From Megasphaera stantonii (GTDB lineage: Bacteria; Bacillota; Negativicutes; Veillonellales; Megasphaeraceae): a DNA stretch of 64,000 bases. Below, in pieces: positions 36,267 through 44,401 of this stretch (its first letter is position 1; every line of letters begins with the position of its first letter). The stretch covers positions 62,001 through 126,000 of the forward strand of contig NZ_CP029462.1 in assembly GCF_003367905.1 (NCBI RefSeq). The letters are read 5' to 3'. The translations under genes were made by a program, and so were the position numbers. The notes beneath the pieces were generated by a model. It was not told where the DNA came from, ran no database searches, and was given only the letters and a program-made list of their open reading frames with translations.

Positions 36267-37322
36267 ATGGATACGCTGCGCTGGCAGAACGGCCAGCTGG
36301 TCCTGCTGGATCAAACGAAGCTTCCCCTGGAAGAATCCTATATTACCTGTACAAAATGGCAGGACGTATACGACGCCATTTCCATCCTCGCCGTACGGGG
36401 CGCGCCGGCTATCGGCGTAGCCGCGGCTTACGGCTCGGTCCTGGCGGCCCGCATGCTGGCCGATACGCGCGACTATGAGTCGACTTCGGAGTTCCTTGCC
36501 GATTTCTCCGAATGCTGCCGCTGCCTCGACGAAGCCCGGCCTACGGCTGTCAACCTGCACTGGGCCCTGGAAACGATGAAAGCCGCGGCGTATGGAGCAG
36601 AGGAACAACCGGTCTCGTCTATTCTCCAGCTGCTGGAAGACAAGGCGAAATCCATGCAGGCCGAAGATGTGGCAATCAACACGGCCATGTCGGAATACGG
36701 CGCCGAAGAGTTAGCTGCGGCAGGTAAGCCTCTGACGATATTGACGCACTGCAACGCCGGGGCGCTGGCTACGGCCGGCGTCGGCACGGCCCTGGGCGTC
36801 ATCCGCTCCCTTCACAAGCGGGGGCTGATCCGCATGGTTTATGCCGATGAAACGCGGCCTCTCCTGCAGGGAGCGCGCCTCACCGTATCGGAGCTCATGG
36901 CCGACGGCATTCCCGTGACGCTCATTACGGACAACATGGCCGCCTGGGTCATGAAGACGAAGGGCGTCGACGCCGTCGTCGTCGGGGCCGACCGCATTAC
37001 GGCCAACGGAGACACGGCCAACAAAATCGGCACCTACGGCGTGTCGATTTTGGCGAAGGAACACGGCGTTCCCTTTTACGTCGCCGCCCCGATTTCGACC
37101 TTCGACCTGTCCCTGGACAAAGGGGAACAAATTCCCATTGAGGAGCGAAATCATGACGAAGTGCGTTCCATTCAGGGAGTACCGACGGCGCTGCCGGAAG
37201 CCGCCGTCTTTAATCCGGCCTTCGACGTAACGCCTCACGAGAATATCGCGGCTATTTTTACGGAAAAAGGGGTTATCCGCAAGCCTGACACTGCGCAGGT
37301 TCATGCATTTTTCAATATATAG
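36267..37322 (+). CDS. mtnA: 5-methylthioribose-1-phosphate isomerase
   Basis: 351 residues, eIF2B-alpha-like fold. It converts methylthioribose 1-phosphate to methylthioribulose 1-phosphate. Signatures: RGAPAIGVAAAYG, the catalytic cysteine in THCNAGALATAGVGTALGVI, the catalytic Asp in VGADRITANGDTANKIGTYG, and DETRPLLQGARLTVSEL. It starts 1 bp after mtnP. No mtnB, mtnC or mtnD follows, so the next step is open: see the class II aldolase at 12565. Confidence 0.96.
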   Translation: MDTLRWQNGQLVLLDQTKLPLEESYITCTKWQDVYDAISILAVRGAPAIGVAAAYGSVLAARMLADTRDYESTSEFLADFSECCRCLDEARPTAVNLHWALETMKAAAYGAEEQPVSSILQLLEDKAKSMQAEDVAINTAMSEYGAEELAAAGKPLTILTHCNAGALATAGVGTALGVIRSLHKRGLIRMVYADETRPLLQGARLTVSELMADGIPVTLITDNMAAWVMKTKGVDAVVVGADRITANGDTANKIGTYGVSILAKEHGVPFYVAAPISTFDLSLDKGEQIPIEERNHDEVRSIQGVPTALPEAAVFNPAFDVTPHENIAAIFTEKGVIRKPDTAQVHAFFNI

Positions 37323-37339
37323 AAAGGAAGTCTTATCGT

Positions 37340-38581
37340 ATGGAATCTATTATTCGCGACATCAAATTAGCTAAGAGCGGTCATGAAAAAATCAGCTGGG
37401 TTGACCACTACATGCCGGCGCTGAACGCTATCGGCGACGAATTAGCTAAAGAACAGACCTTTAAAGGCAAGACGGTCTGCGTCAGCGTCCATTTGGAAGC
37501 TAAAACGGCGTACTTGGCCGAAGTCCTGCACCGGGCCGGCGCCAACGTCATCGTCACGGGAAGCAATCCCTTGTCGACGCAGGACGACGTCGCCGCAGCT
37601 CTCGTAGAAGACGGCCTGACAGTCTATGCCTGGTATGGCGCGACAGAGGAAGAATATTTCAATTTCCTCAACAAATCTCTGGACCATCATCCGGATATCA
37701 TCATCGACGACGGCGGCGATCAGGTTCATCTGCTCCATACGACGCGGACTGACGCCCTGGAAAACCTCCTCGGCGGCACGGAAGAAACGACGACAGGCGT
37801 TAACCGCCTTCATGGCCTCGATAAAGCGGGCCAGCTGAAATTCTCCATGATTGCGGCAAACGATTCGTACTGCAAATACCTTTTCGATAACCGCTACGGC
37901 ACAGGCCAGTCCACGTGGGACGGCATCATGCGCACGACGAACCTCACCGTCGTCGGCAAGAAAGTCGTCATCGCCGGCTACGGTTGGTGCGGCCGCGGCT
38001 GCGCTATGCGGGCTAAGGGCCTGGGCGCTCACGTCATCGTTACGGAAGTAGACCCCATCAAGGCTATCGAAGCCGTATTCGACGGCTTTGAAGTGCTGCC
38101 GATGGCTGAAGCCGCCAAGGTAGGCGATATCTTCGTCACCCTGACAGGGGACAAGGACGTCATCCGCGGCGAACACATGAAAAATATGAAGGACGGCGTC
38201 ATCTTGGCCAACGCCGGTCATTTCGACGTAGAAATCAACCGTCCCGAACTGGAAGCATTGGCTGTGCGCCATTTTGAAGCCCGTCATAATATCGAAGGCT
38301 ACGAGCTGCCCGACGGACGCATTATCAATTTGCTGGCTGAAGGCCGCCTGGTAAACCTCGCTGCCGGCGACGGCCATCCGGCGGAAATCATGGACTTGTC
38401 CTTCGCCGTACAGGCATTGGCAGCTAAATATATTCTGGAACATCACGCTGAACTGGGAAATCACGTATACGTCCTGCCCCGCGATATCGACATGGAAATC
38501 GCTAAGATCAAGCTGCGCTCCATGGGCTACAGCATTGACACCCTGACGGAAGAACAGCGCAAATACTTAAATCTGGACTGA
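37340..38581 (+). CDS. ahcY: Adenosylhomocysteinase (S-adenosyl/S-inosyl-homocysteine hydrolase)
   Basis: 413 residues, the short form without the 40-residue insertion of proteobacterial enzymes. It hydrolyses S-adenosylhomocysteine (SAH) to homocysteine and the nucleoside, using bound NAD. NAD motif: VIAGYGWCGRGCAMRAKGLGAHVIVTEVDPIKA (about 213-245); substrate segments include EAKTAYLAEVL, IIDDGGDQVHLLH, and HFDVEINRPEL; the C-terminus LRSMGYSIDTLTEEQRKYL. Between mtnA (17 bp) and mtaD (20 bp). With a deaminase beside it, it might act on S-inosylhomocysteine, as reported for a methanogen enzyme. Confidence 0.95.
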   Translation: MESIIRDIKLAKSGHEKISWVDHYMPALNAIGDELAKEQTFKGKTVCVSVHLEAKTAYLAEVLHRAGANVIVTGSNPLSTQDDVAAALVEDGLTVYAWYGATEEEYFNFLNKSLDHHPDIIIDDGGDQVHLLHTTRTDALENLLGGTEETTTGVNRLHGLDKAGQLKFSMIAANDSYCKYLFDNRYGTGQSTWDGIMRTTNLTVVGKKVVIAGYGWCGRGCAMRAKGLGAHVIVTEVDPIKAIEAVFDGFEVLPMAEAAKVGDIFVTLTGDKDVIRGEHMKNMKDGVILANAGHFDVEINRPELEALAVRHFEARHNIEGYELPDGRIINLLAEGRLVNLAAGDGHPAEIMDLSFAVQALAAKYILEHHAELGNHVYVLPRDIDMEIAKIKLRSMGYSIDTLTEEQRKYLNLD

Positions 38582-38601
38582 TTGGGCAGGGAGGACAGCC
38601 G

Positions 38602-39882
38602 ATGAAAACGTTGATCAAAGACGTGGCCTTATACAAAGACCACGTCATTACAGAGCATCAGAACATTGAAGTGACGGACAGCGTCATTACGGGATTTCCG
38701 ACGTCGCCCCAGGCAGGGGATTACGATGAAGTACTCGAAGGCCGTTCCATGCTGGCCCTGCCTGGTTTCGTCAATACGCATACGCACATCGCCATGACGG
38801 TATTCCGCAGCTATGCCGACGACATGCAGCTTATGGACTGGCTGGAAAAGAAGATCTGGCCGGCAGAGGACAAGCTGGACAGCGACGTCGTATACGCCCA
38901 GACGATGCTAGGCATCGCCGAAATGATCCGCTGCGGCACGACGAGCTTCGCCGACATGTATTTCTTCATGGACGACGTAGCCAGAGCCGTAGAAGCCTCT
39001 GGCATCCGGGCCGCCCTGAGCCGCGGCTTGACGGGCGTGACGCCCAATGCCCAGCAGGCGCTGCAGGAAAATAAGGAATTTTACAAGACGTGGCATGGAA
39101 AGGCGGACGGACGCATTACGGTCATGTTCGGTCCCCATGCCCCTTATACGTGCCCGCCCGACTACATCCGCCAGGTCGTCGAAGCCGCCGGCGAATTGGG
39201 GGCGGAAGTGCACACGCATTTGTGCGAAACGAAGGGCGAAGTAGACAGTATTGTCAAACAGTACGGCAAATCGCCTATCGCCTTGATGGACGAACTTGGA
39301 CTGTTTGACTGCGGCTGTTTGGCGGCTCACTGCGTGTGGGTCGACGACGCTGACATGGATATTATGGTCAAGAAGGGCGTCCGCGTCGCTCACAATCCGG
39401 GCAGCAACTTAAAGCTGGCCAGCGGCATCGCTCCCGTACAGGACATGCTGAAAAAAGGCATCGTCGTAGGCCTCGGCACGGACGGAGCATCGAGCAACAA
39501 CAACCTGGACATTATGGAAGAAATGCATTTGGCCGCATTTATCCATAAGGCCCATACGCTGGACCCCTTAGTCGTCCCGGCTGAATCAGCTGTCAACATG
39601 ATGACCGAAGCCGGCGCAGCATGCCTCGGATATACGGATATCGGCAAATTAGAAACAGGGTATAAAGCCGATATTACCCTCGTCGACAGAGAAGGGCTCC
39701 ATTGGTATCCGAAAAACGATTCCATGTCCTTGCTGGCATACTCAGCCAACAGCTTTGACGTCGATACGGTCATGGTAAACGGTAAGGTGTTGCTGAAAGG
39801 CAAGGAATTTACGACACTGGATATTGAAAAAATCAAAGCGGAAGCAGAGCGGACCAAAGAAAAGCTCTTTTCCGCTTTATAA
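38602..39882 (+). CDS. mtaD: 5'-methylthioadenosine / S-adenosylhomocysteine deaminase
   Basis: 426 residues, amidohydrolase superfamily (TrzN/MtaD group). Metal ligands: HxH in FVNTHTHIAMT, later H in EVHTHLCETKGEVDSI, H in LAAHCVWVD and D in LGTDGASSNNNLD. The FRSYADDMQLMDWLEKKIWPAEDKL segment is typical of the MTA/SAH deaminases characterised in Thermotoga. It converts MTA, SAH or adenosine to the inosine derivatives. Its operon partners mtnP and ahcY could take those products. A strong terminator follows. Confidence 0.93.
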   Translation: MKTLIKDVALYKDHVITEHQNIEVTDSVITGFPTSPQAGDYDEVLEGRSMLALPGFVNTHTHIAMTVFRSYADDMQLMDWLEKKIWPAEDKLDSDVVYAQTMLGIAEMIRCGTTSFADMYFFMDDVARAVEASGIRAALSRGLTGVTPNAQQALQENKEFYKTWHGKADGRITVMFGPHAPYTCPPDYIRQVVEAAGELGAEVHTHLCETKGEVDSIVKQYGKSPIALMDELGLFDCGCLAAHCVWVDDADMDIMVKKGVRVAHNPGSNLKLASGIAPVQDMLKKGIVVGLGTDGASSNNNLDIMEEMHLAAFIHKAHTLDPLVVPAESAVNMMTEAGAACLGYTDIGKLETGYKADITLVDREGLHWYPKNDSMSLLAYSANSFDVDTVMVNGKVLLKGKEFTTLDIEKIKAEAERTKEKLFSAL

Positions 39883-39893
39883 TCCCATCTCAA

Positions 39894-39930
39894 GACGGCC
39901 GTTCCCTGAAAGGGGGAGCGGCCGTTTTTG
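39894..39930 (+). terminator. Terminator of the hslO-mtaD operon
   Basis: ACGGCCGTTCCC at 39895-39906 pairs with GGGGGAGCGGCCGT (small mismatches) and is followed by TTTTTG. Confidence 0.88.
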
Positions 39931-39969
39931 CATGCCTCCGGTGACAGAGGAGATAGGGCGCAGTAGTTT

Positions 39970-40008
39970 TTTACATATATTTCACATAATCGCCTGCATT
40001 TCTTTACA
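39970..40008 (+). promoter_or_regulatory. Pho-box-like direct repeats upstream of the secreted phosphatase gene
   Basis: TTTACA at 39970-39975, TTCACA at 39981-39986 and TTTACA at 40003-40008 start 11 and then 22 bp apart, i.e. on one 11-bp helical phase. This matches the TT(A/C/T)ACA-N5 repeats bound by Gram-positive PhoP. A possible -10 (TAGTAT, 40033-40038) follows. The regulator itself is not in the window. Confidence 0.6.
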
Positions 40009-40078
40009 CAAAAGGCCTAAAGTAAAAGCAGTTAGTATACCTTTGCTAGTTTATAGCTCAATAGGAGATGTTGCAATT

Positions 40079-41644
40079 ATGTGTCCATTTCATGTCAAAA
40101 AGAGTAAGAAAGTTGCTGCTGCGTATGTGGCAGCAGTATTATGTATGGCTTCTTTCGGCGTATTTGCTGCGACCGAGCATTGGAACGATGCGTCCCTTAC
40201 GCCGCAAGTGACGACGAGAACGACCGTTTCAGAAAATACGGATTGGCAGCAGTGGAAAGACAATTGGGATGCCATTAAGACCAATTACGAACAAGTATCC
40301 ATCGCTCCCGGCGCCGACGCCTCTCAGCTGAATTTCGGCTGGTACTCCAAGGAAAAAGCCGACCGCGCGCAGGTCCGCATCGCCGACAATCAGGCAATGA
40401 AACACGCCGTAACCTTCGACGGCTCCTGCCAGGATGGTACGGTAATCAGCGGCGTACCCTATTACACCAACAAGGTTACGGTAAAAGATCTGAAGCCGGA
40501 AACGACATACTGGTACCAGGTAAGACTCAATGGCAAATGGCAGGAAGCCCACCAGATTAAGACGGGCAACCCCGATGATTTCACAATCATGTACGTCGGA
40601 GACCCGCAGATCGGCGCGTCGTCCGGCCAGATTCCATCAGAAGGAACGGCAAAACAGAACGGCGACATCGCGGCCCGGAACGACTCGTATAACTGGGCAA
40701 AAACCTTGAATTACGCCTTGGCTCAGCATCCGGAAATCAACTTCCTCGTATCGCCTGGCGACCAGATTAACGAACCAGCAGAAGACCAGAGCGCCGCTAA
40801 GATTCAGATGCAGGAATATCAATATGCCGGCTACTTGTCTCCTGCCGCGCTGCGCAGCCTGCCTGCCGCTACGAGCATCGGCAACCACGACTGCATGACG
40901 TCGGGCTATCAGAATCACTTCAACGTTCCGAATCCCTTTACGGAAGAAACGAATTCGACTAAAGCCGGCTACGGTTACTACTATACCTACGGCAGCGCGC
41001 TGTTCATCGTCATCAACGCCAATAATTACAACGCCGCCGACCATCAGGCCTTGATCGAAAAGGCCATCAAAGCCCATCCGGATACGAAATGGCGCATCGT
41101 CGTCATGCACCAGGATATTTACGGCAGCGGCAAAGACCACTCCGATTCGGACGGCATCCTGCTCCGCACGCAGCTCACGCCGATTTTCGACGCCAACAAG
41201 ATCGACGTCGTCCTTCAGGGCCATGACCATACTTACGCCCGCACATACCAGCTGAGCAGCGACGGCAAGGATCATGCAACCTTTGACCAGTTCAAAGTAG
41301 CCGGCCAGTGCGGCCAGAAGCATAACCTGCTGGATGCAGCCCTGAAAAATCAGGAATTTAAAAACAATTACGTATCCCAGAACATGTGCTATACCATTGC
41401 CGACATGAGCCAGGGCGTGCTCCGCAACCCGAAGGGCGTATTCTACATGTCGTCCAACTCTGCGACAGGCTCCAAGTTCTACGAACTCATTCCGCAGCAG
41501 CAGGATTACATCGCCGCCCGCAGCCAGACATGGCGTCCGACCTATTCGGTTATCCGCATTACAAATAACAGCTTTACCATCAATACCTATGACGCTGAAA
41601 CAGGAACGCCCATCGACAGCTCGTACAGCATCATAAAGGACTAA
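40079..41644 (+). CDS. Secreted purple acid phosphatase-like metallophosphoesterase
   Basis: ATG 40079 (521 residues) is chosen because AGGAG at 40063-40067 fits; the frame is open to 39824, inside mtaD. A signal peptide is obvious: KKSKKVAAAYVAAVLCMASFGVFAA, cleaved near AFA/AT. A fibronectin-III-like purple-acid-phosphatase N-terminal domain follows (SQLNFGWYSKEKADRAQVRIAD ... VTVKDLKPETTYWYQVRLNGKWQ), then the metal site GDPQIGA, SPGDQINE, TSIGNHDCM, VVMHQDIYG and LQGHDHTYAR. These hydrolyse phosphate esters outside the cytoplasm. The promoter looks phosphate-regulated. A YibE/F gene follows by 6 bp. Confidence 0.9.
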   Translation: MCPFHVKKSKKVAAAYVAAVLCMASFGVFAATEHWNDASLTPQVTTRTTVSENTDWQQWKDNWDAIKTNYEQVSIAPGADASQLNFGWYSKEKADRAQVRIADNQAMKHAVTFDGSCQDGTVISGVPYYTNKVTVKDLKPETTYWYQVRLNGKWQEAHQIKTGNPDDFTIMYVGDPQIGASSGQIPSEGTAKQNGDIAARNDSYNWAKTLNYALAQHPEINFLVSPGDQINEPAEDQSAAKIQMQEYQYAGYLSPAALRSLPAATSIGNHDCMTSGYQNHFNVPNPFTEETNSTKAGYGYYYTYGSALFIVINANNYNAADHQALIEKAIKAHPDTKWRIVVMHQDIYGSGKDHSDSDGILLRTQLTPIFDANKIDVVLQGHDHTYARTYQLSSDGKDHATFDQFKVAGQCGQKHNLLDAALKNQEFKNNYVSQNMCYTIADMSQGVLRNPKGVFYMSSNSATGSKFYELIPQQQDYIAARSQTWRPTYSVIRITNNSFTINTYDAETGTPIDSSYSIIKD

Positions 41645-41650
41645 GCACAG

Positions 41651-42784
41651 ATGATACATTCTAAATGGTTTCGTTTGCTCCTCGTCATCGTCTGTATCGT
41701 CGCCGGAGGGTACTTCCTTCAATCGTACAATCAGGTCGATAAACCGCAGATGGTCAACACAGACGGCCGTACCTTTGAAAAGGCTCAGGTCATAGAAATC
41801 ATTCAGGATAACGTGCAGGAAAATGGAAGCCGCGTCGGCGACCAAATCGTGTCGCTGCGCATTGAAAGCGGCGTCCATGCCGGGAAAACCGTTCAGGCAA
41901 ATTGCCCGAACGGTCTTCTCTTTGGCACGGTCTGCGAACCGGGGATGGAAGTCGTCGTCATATCCAGTACGATCGGCCAGCTCGATCTGCACACGGTATA
42001 TAACATCGACCGTTCCCTGCCGATTTACCTGTACATTGCAGCCTTCCTGATTTTACTGAGCGTCGTCGGCGGAAAAAAGGGCGTCAAATCAGCCGTCGCC
42101 TTAGTATTTACCTTTATCTGCTTTGTATTTCTCTTTTTCCCCATGATCTTGCGGGGCACAGGGCCCGTTGCAGCTTCAATCCTCACGTCGGGCATCGTCC
42201 TGGCGGCGACGATGTACCTCATCAACGGCTGGTCGAAAAAGAGCGTCACAGCCTTTTTAGCGACGCTGGGAGGCATTCTGACTGCCGGCATTTCAGCTAT
42301 TATCTTTGGCCAGGCCGTCAATCTGTCCGGCTACAACGTATCGAATATTGAAAGCCTCATGTTTGTCGCTCAGAATACGATGATCGACATTGGCCAGATT
42401 CTCTTTGCCGGCATCTTATTCGCCAGCTTAGGCGCTGTCATGGATATTGCCATGGACGTGACGTCGGCCTGTGCGGAAATCGAAAAGCATAATCCTCAAA
42501 TCAGCCGCAAGGCCCTGTTTCAGGCAGGAATGAACGTAGGCCGCGACGTCATGGGAACCATGTCGACGACGCTCATCCTGGCGTTTTTCGGCGGTTCTCT
42601 GGGAACGTGGGTATTAGATTACGTCTATGACTTGCCGTACTTGCAGCTCATCAACTCCAACTCGATCGGCATCGAAATTATGAAGGGCTTCTCAGCTAGC
42701 TTCGGCGTCATATTTACCGTGCCTATTGCAGCGGCTCTGAGCGCCTTTACCTGGCGTAAGGAAAACAGCAAAAAACAGTTGTAA
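41651..42784 (+). CDS. YibE/F family multi-pass membrane protein
   Basis: 377 residues. A membrane anchor at about 5-22 (WFRLLLVIVCIVAGGYFLQ), then an extracytoplasmic domain (about 25-120, GRTFEKAQVIEIIQDNVQENGSRVGDQIVSLRIESG), then six or more transmembrane helices (IYLYIAAFLILLSVVGGKKGVKSAVALVFTFICFVFLFFPMIL onward), which is the YibE/YibF layout. The mid-region CAEIEKHNPQISRKALFQAGMNVGRDVMGTMSTTLILAFFGG is the most conserved block. Transport substrate unknown. It shares a transcript with the phosphatase; its terminator is interrupted by the IS element just downstream. Confidence 0.88.
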   Translation: MIHSKWFRLLLVIVCIVAGGYFLQSYNQVDKPQMVNTDGRTFEKAQVIEIIQDNVQENGSRVGDQIVSLRIESGVHAGKTVQANCPNGLLFGTVCEPGMEVVVISSTIGQLDLHTVYNIDRSLPIYLYIAAFLILLSVVGGKKGVKSAVALVFTFICFVFLFFPMILRGTGPVAASILTSGIVLAATMYLINGWSKKSVTAFLATLGGILTAGISAIIFGQAVNLSGYNVSNIESLMFVAQNTMIDIGQILFAGILFASLGAVMDIAMDVTSACAEIEKHNPQISRKALFQAGMNVGRDVMGTMSTTLILAFFGGSLGTWVLDYVYDLPYLQLINSNSIGIEIMKGFSASFGVIFTVPIAAALSAFTWRKENSKKQL

Positions 42785-42812
42785 AGCTATAACAACCAGC
42801 ATCATATGTATT

Positions 42813-42836
42813 AAAGGCCTCATTTCAATAGGATTA
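42813..42836 (+). terminator. Left half of the YibE/F gene terminator, split by the IS element
   Basis: CCTCATTTCA (42818-42827 with flanking AAAGG) is the left arm of a hairpin whose right arm TGAAATGAGGC with TTTTC lies at 44387-44401. Removing the 1539-bp element and one TTA copy rejoins a normal terminator with a loop of roughly 18 nt. Confidence 0.8.
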
Positions 42837-42892
42837 TGAACTGACCCCCAAAAGTTAGACCAAAAATCTAACGATGGGAGGTCAGTTTTTTT

Positions 42893-43471
42893 ATGGCGAA
42901 ATACAGTTACGAATTTAAGAAGCAACTGGTATCAGAATACCTGGACAATCAGGGAAGCTATGCTTCCATTTCACAAAAACATGGCATGTTGGACAGTTGC
43001 CAGTTAAGAAAATGGGTTGCTGCTTACAAAAAAATGGGGGATGCCGGGTTAAAACGCTCTCGCTCCCGGAAAGAATACTCTTTCGAAGAAAAGCTTTCTG
43101 TGGTAGAGTCTTACTTAACAAGCGAACTCTCGTATCAGGAACTGGCTCTTCAAATGGGAATCAACAATCCGTCGCTACTTGTCAGATGGGTAAATGACTT
43201 TAAAATAGCTGGGCCGGATGCGTTAAGACCGCACAGGAAAGGCAGGAAGAAGACATTGAATACATCGCAAGCAAAAGAAACAGAAGCACAAGTTCAGCAT
43301 ACGGAGGTGGATACCCGTGCGGAGCACGTGAAGGAATTAGAGGATGAACTTCTTAAACTCCGTATAGAGAATGCCGTTTTAAAAGAACTGAGGAGACTGC
43401 GGTTAGAGGACGAAGCAAAGCGGAGAGGGTTGCAAACGTCATCTTCAGTCTCCGAGGACAATTCAAACTAA
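42893..43471 (+). CDS. IS3 family transposase OrfA (helix-turn-helix protein)
   Basis: 192 residues from ATG 42893 (GGGAGGTCAG upstream). Two tandem helix-turn-helix domains: KYSYEFKKQLVSEYLDNQGSYASISQKHGM (about 3-55) and YSFEEKLSVVESYLTSELSYQELALQMGI (about 60-110). A basic linker and a leucine-zipper-like C-terminus (KELEDELLKLRIENAVLKELRRL, about 143-166) follow, as in IS150 InsJ-type OrfA. It binds the inverted repeats and can be extended by frameshifting into OrfB. Confidence 0.93.
   Translation: MAKYSYEFKKQLVSEYLDNQGSYASISQKHGMLDSCQLRKWVAAYKKMGDAGLKRSRSRKEYSFEEKLSVVESYLTSELSYQELALQMGINNPSLLVRWVNDFKIAGPDALRPHRKGRKKTLNTSQAKETEAQVQHTEVDTRAEHVKELEDELLKLRIENAVLKELRRLRLEDEAKRRGLQTSSSVSEDNSN
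43378..43384 (+). other. Candidate -1 programmed frameshift heptamer
   Basis: In the orfA frame the sequence reads T TTA AAA, an X-XXY-YYZ heptamer, in codons for Val-Leu-Lys just before the leucine zipper ends. The -1 frame is open from here to the end of orfB. This fits IS3 biology, but A-AAA-AAG is the usual site in this family and I see no clear stimulatory structure. Confidence 0.45.
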
Positions 43472-44313
43472 AAGATCTTCTCTCCTACACCCATTTGCCG
43501 AAAGCCACCTACATGTACTGGCAGAAACGCATGGGCCGCGAACATCCGGACAAAGAAATAGAAGATACCATACAGGAACTTTGCAAACAGCATACCACCT
43601 ATGGCTATCGGCGAATCACGGGTGAGCTTACCAATCAGGGATGGCGCGTGAACAAGAAGAAAGCACAGCGTATCATGCAAAAGCTGAGCTTTCAGGTCAC
43701 TTGTTTTACGCGCAAGAGCCGCAGATACAGCTCTTACAAAGGGAAGGTGGGAACCATCGCTCCCAATAGAATACGCCGTCGCTTTCACACGACGGTTCCC
43801 CATCAGAAAATCACAACAGATACGACAGAATTTAAATACTATGAATTGGATGCCCAGGGGCATCTGACGCAGCATAAGCTGTATCTGGATCCCTTTCTGG
43901 ATATGTTCAATGGAGAAATCCTCAGCTATAGAATAGGGAACCGTCCTTCTGCTGAAAATATATTAGCAGCACAGGCAGAAGCCATCGACATCACCGCGGA
44001 TTGCCCGTATCGCAGAACCTTCCATTCCGATCAGGGTTGGGCGTACCAAATGAAGGCATACGTCCGCAAGCTCAAGCAAGAACGGATTTTTCAAAGCATG
44101 TCCCGGAAAGGCAACTGTCTGGATAATGCGGTGATGGAGAACTTCTTCGGCTTACTGAAACAGGAAATGTACTACGGCGTCGTGTATTATAGCTACGAAG
44201 AATTGAAATCAGCCATCGAACAGTATATCAAGTACTATAACGAACAACGAATCAAAGAAAAACTAGGCTGGAAGAGTCCTGTCCAATACAGGCGGTCTCT
44301 ATCCGCTGCATAA
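43384..44313 (+). CDS. IS3 family transposase OrfB (DDE integrase domain)
   Basis: The open -1 frame is listed from the candidate slip site; the first possible independent starts are TTG 43495 or ATG 43513. Residues encoded before 43495 (VIFSLRGQFKLKDLLSYTH) match the normal OrfB N-terminal HTH_21-like region, so translation by frameshifting from orfA is more likely than independent initiation. The catalytic core has the DDE triad in TTDTTEFKYY, FHSDQGWAYQ and NAVMENFFGLLK, with the terminal YNEQRIKEKLGWKSPVQYR signature. It cuts and joins the element's ends. Confidence 0.92.
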   Translation, partial: RTEETAVRGRSKAERVANVIFSLRGQFKLKDLLSYTHLPKATYMYWQKRMGREHPDKEIEDTIQELCKQHTTYGYRRITGELTNQGWRVNKKKAQRIMQKLSFQVTCFTRKSRRYSSYKGKVGTIAPNRIRRRFHTTVPHQKITTDTTEFKYYELDAQGHLTQHKLYLDPFLDMFNGEILSYRIGNRPSAENILAAQAEAIDITADCPYRRTFHSDQGWAYQMKAYVRKLKQERIFQSMSRKGNCLDNAVMENFFGLLKQEMYYGVVYYSYEELKSAIEQYIKYYNEQRIKEKLGWKSPVQYRRSLSAA

Positions 44314-44375
44314 AAAAGTAACGAGATAGCAAAAACTACCTCGTTACTAAAGTCTAACTTTTTGGGGTCACATCA

Positions 44376-44401
44376 TTACAAGCCTGTGAAATGAGGCTTT
44401 T
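44376..44401 (+). terminator. Right half of the split YibE/F gene terminator
   Basis: TGAAATGAGGC at 44387-44397 plus TTTTC completes the hairpin begun at 42818. In the present arrangement the two arms are 1.5 kb apart and cannot work as a simple terminator. Confidence 0.78.

Larger units (their letters stand above)
42837..44375 (+). mobile_element. IS3-family (IS150-group-like) insertion sequence
   Basis: 1539 bp bounded by imperfect 24-bp inverted repeats: the left end starts TGAACTGACCCCC, the inverted right end TGATGTGACCCCA, and both continue with AAAAGTTAGAC (21 of 24 match). A 3-bp target duplication TTA flanks it (42834-42836 and 44376-44378). It carries orfA and orfB in a -1 frame relation. 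Intact ends, open frames and a clean duplication indicate a recent insertion and a possibly active copy. The base composition is lower in GC than the housekeeping genes around it. Confidence 0.93.

Noticed and set aside
40637-41992. A 451-codon minus-strand open frame opposite the phosphatase and YibE/F genes
   Set aside because: It spans two well-supported genes and shows no protein-like pattern.
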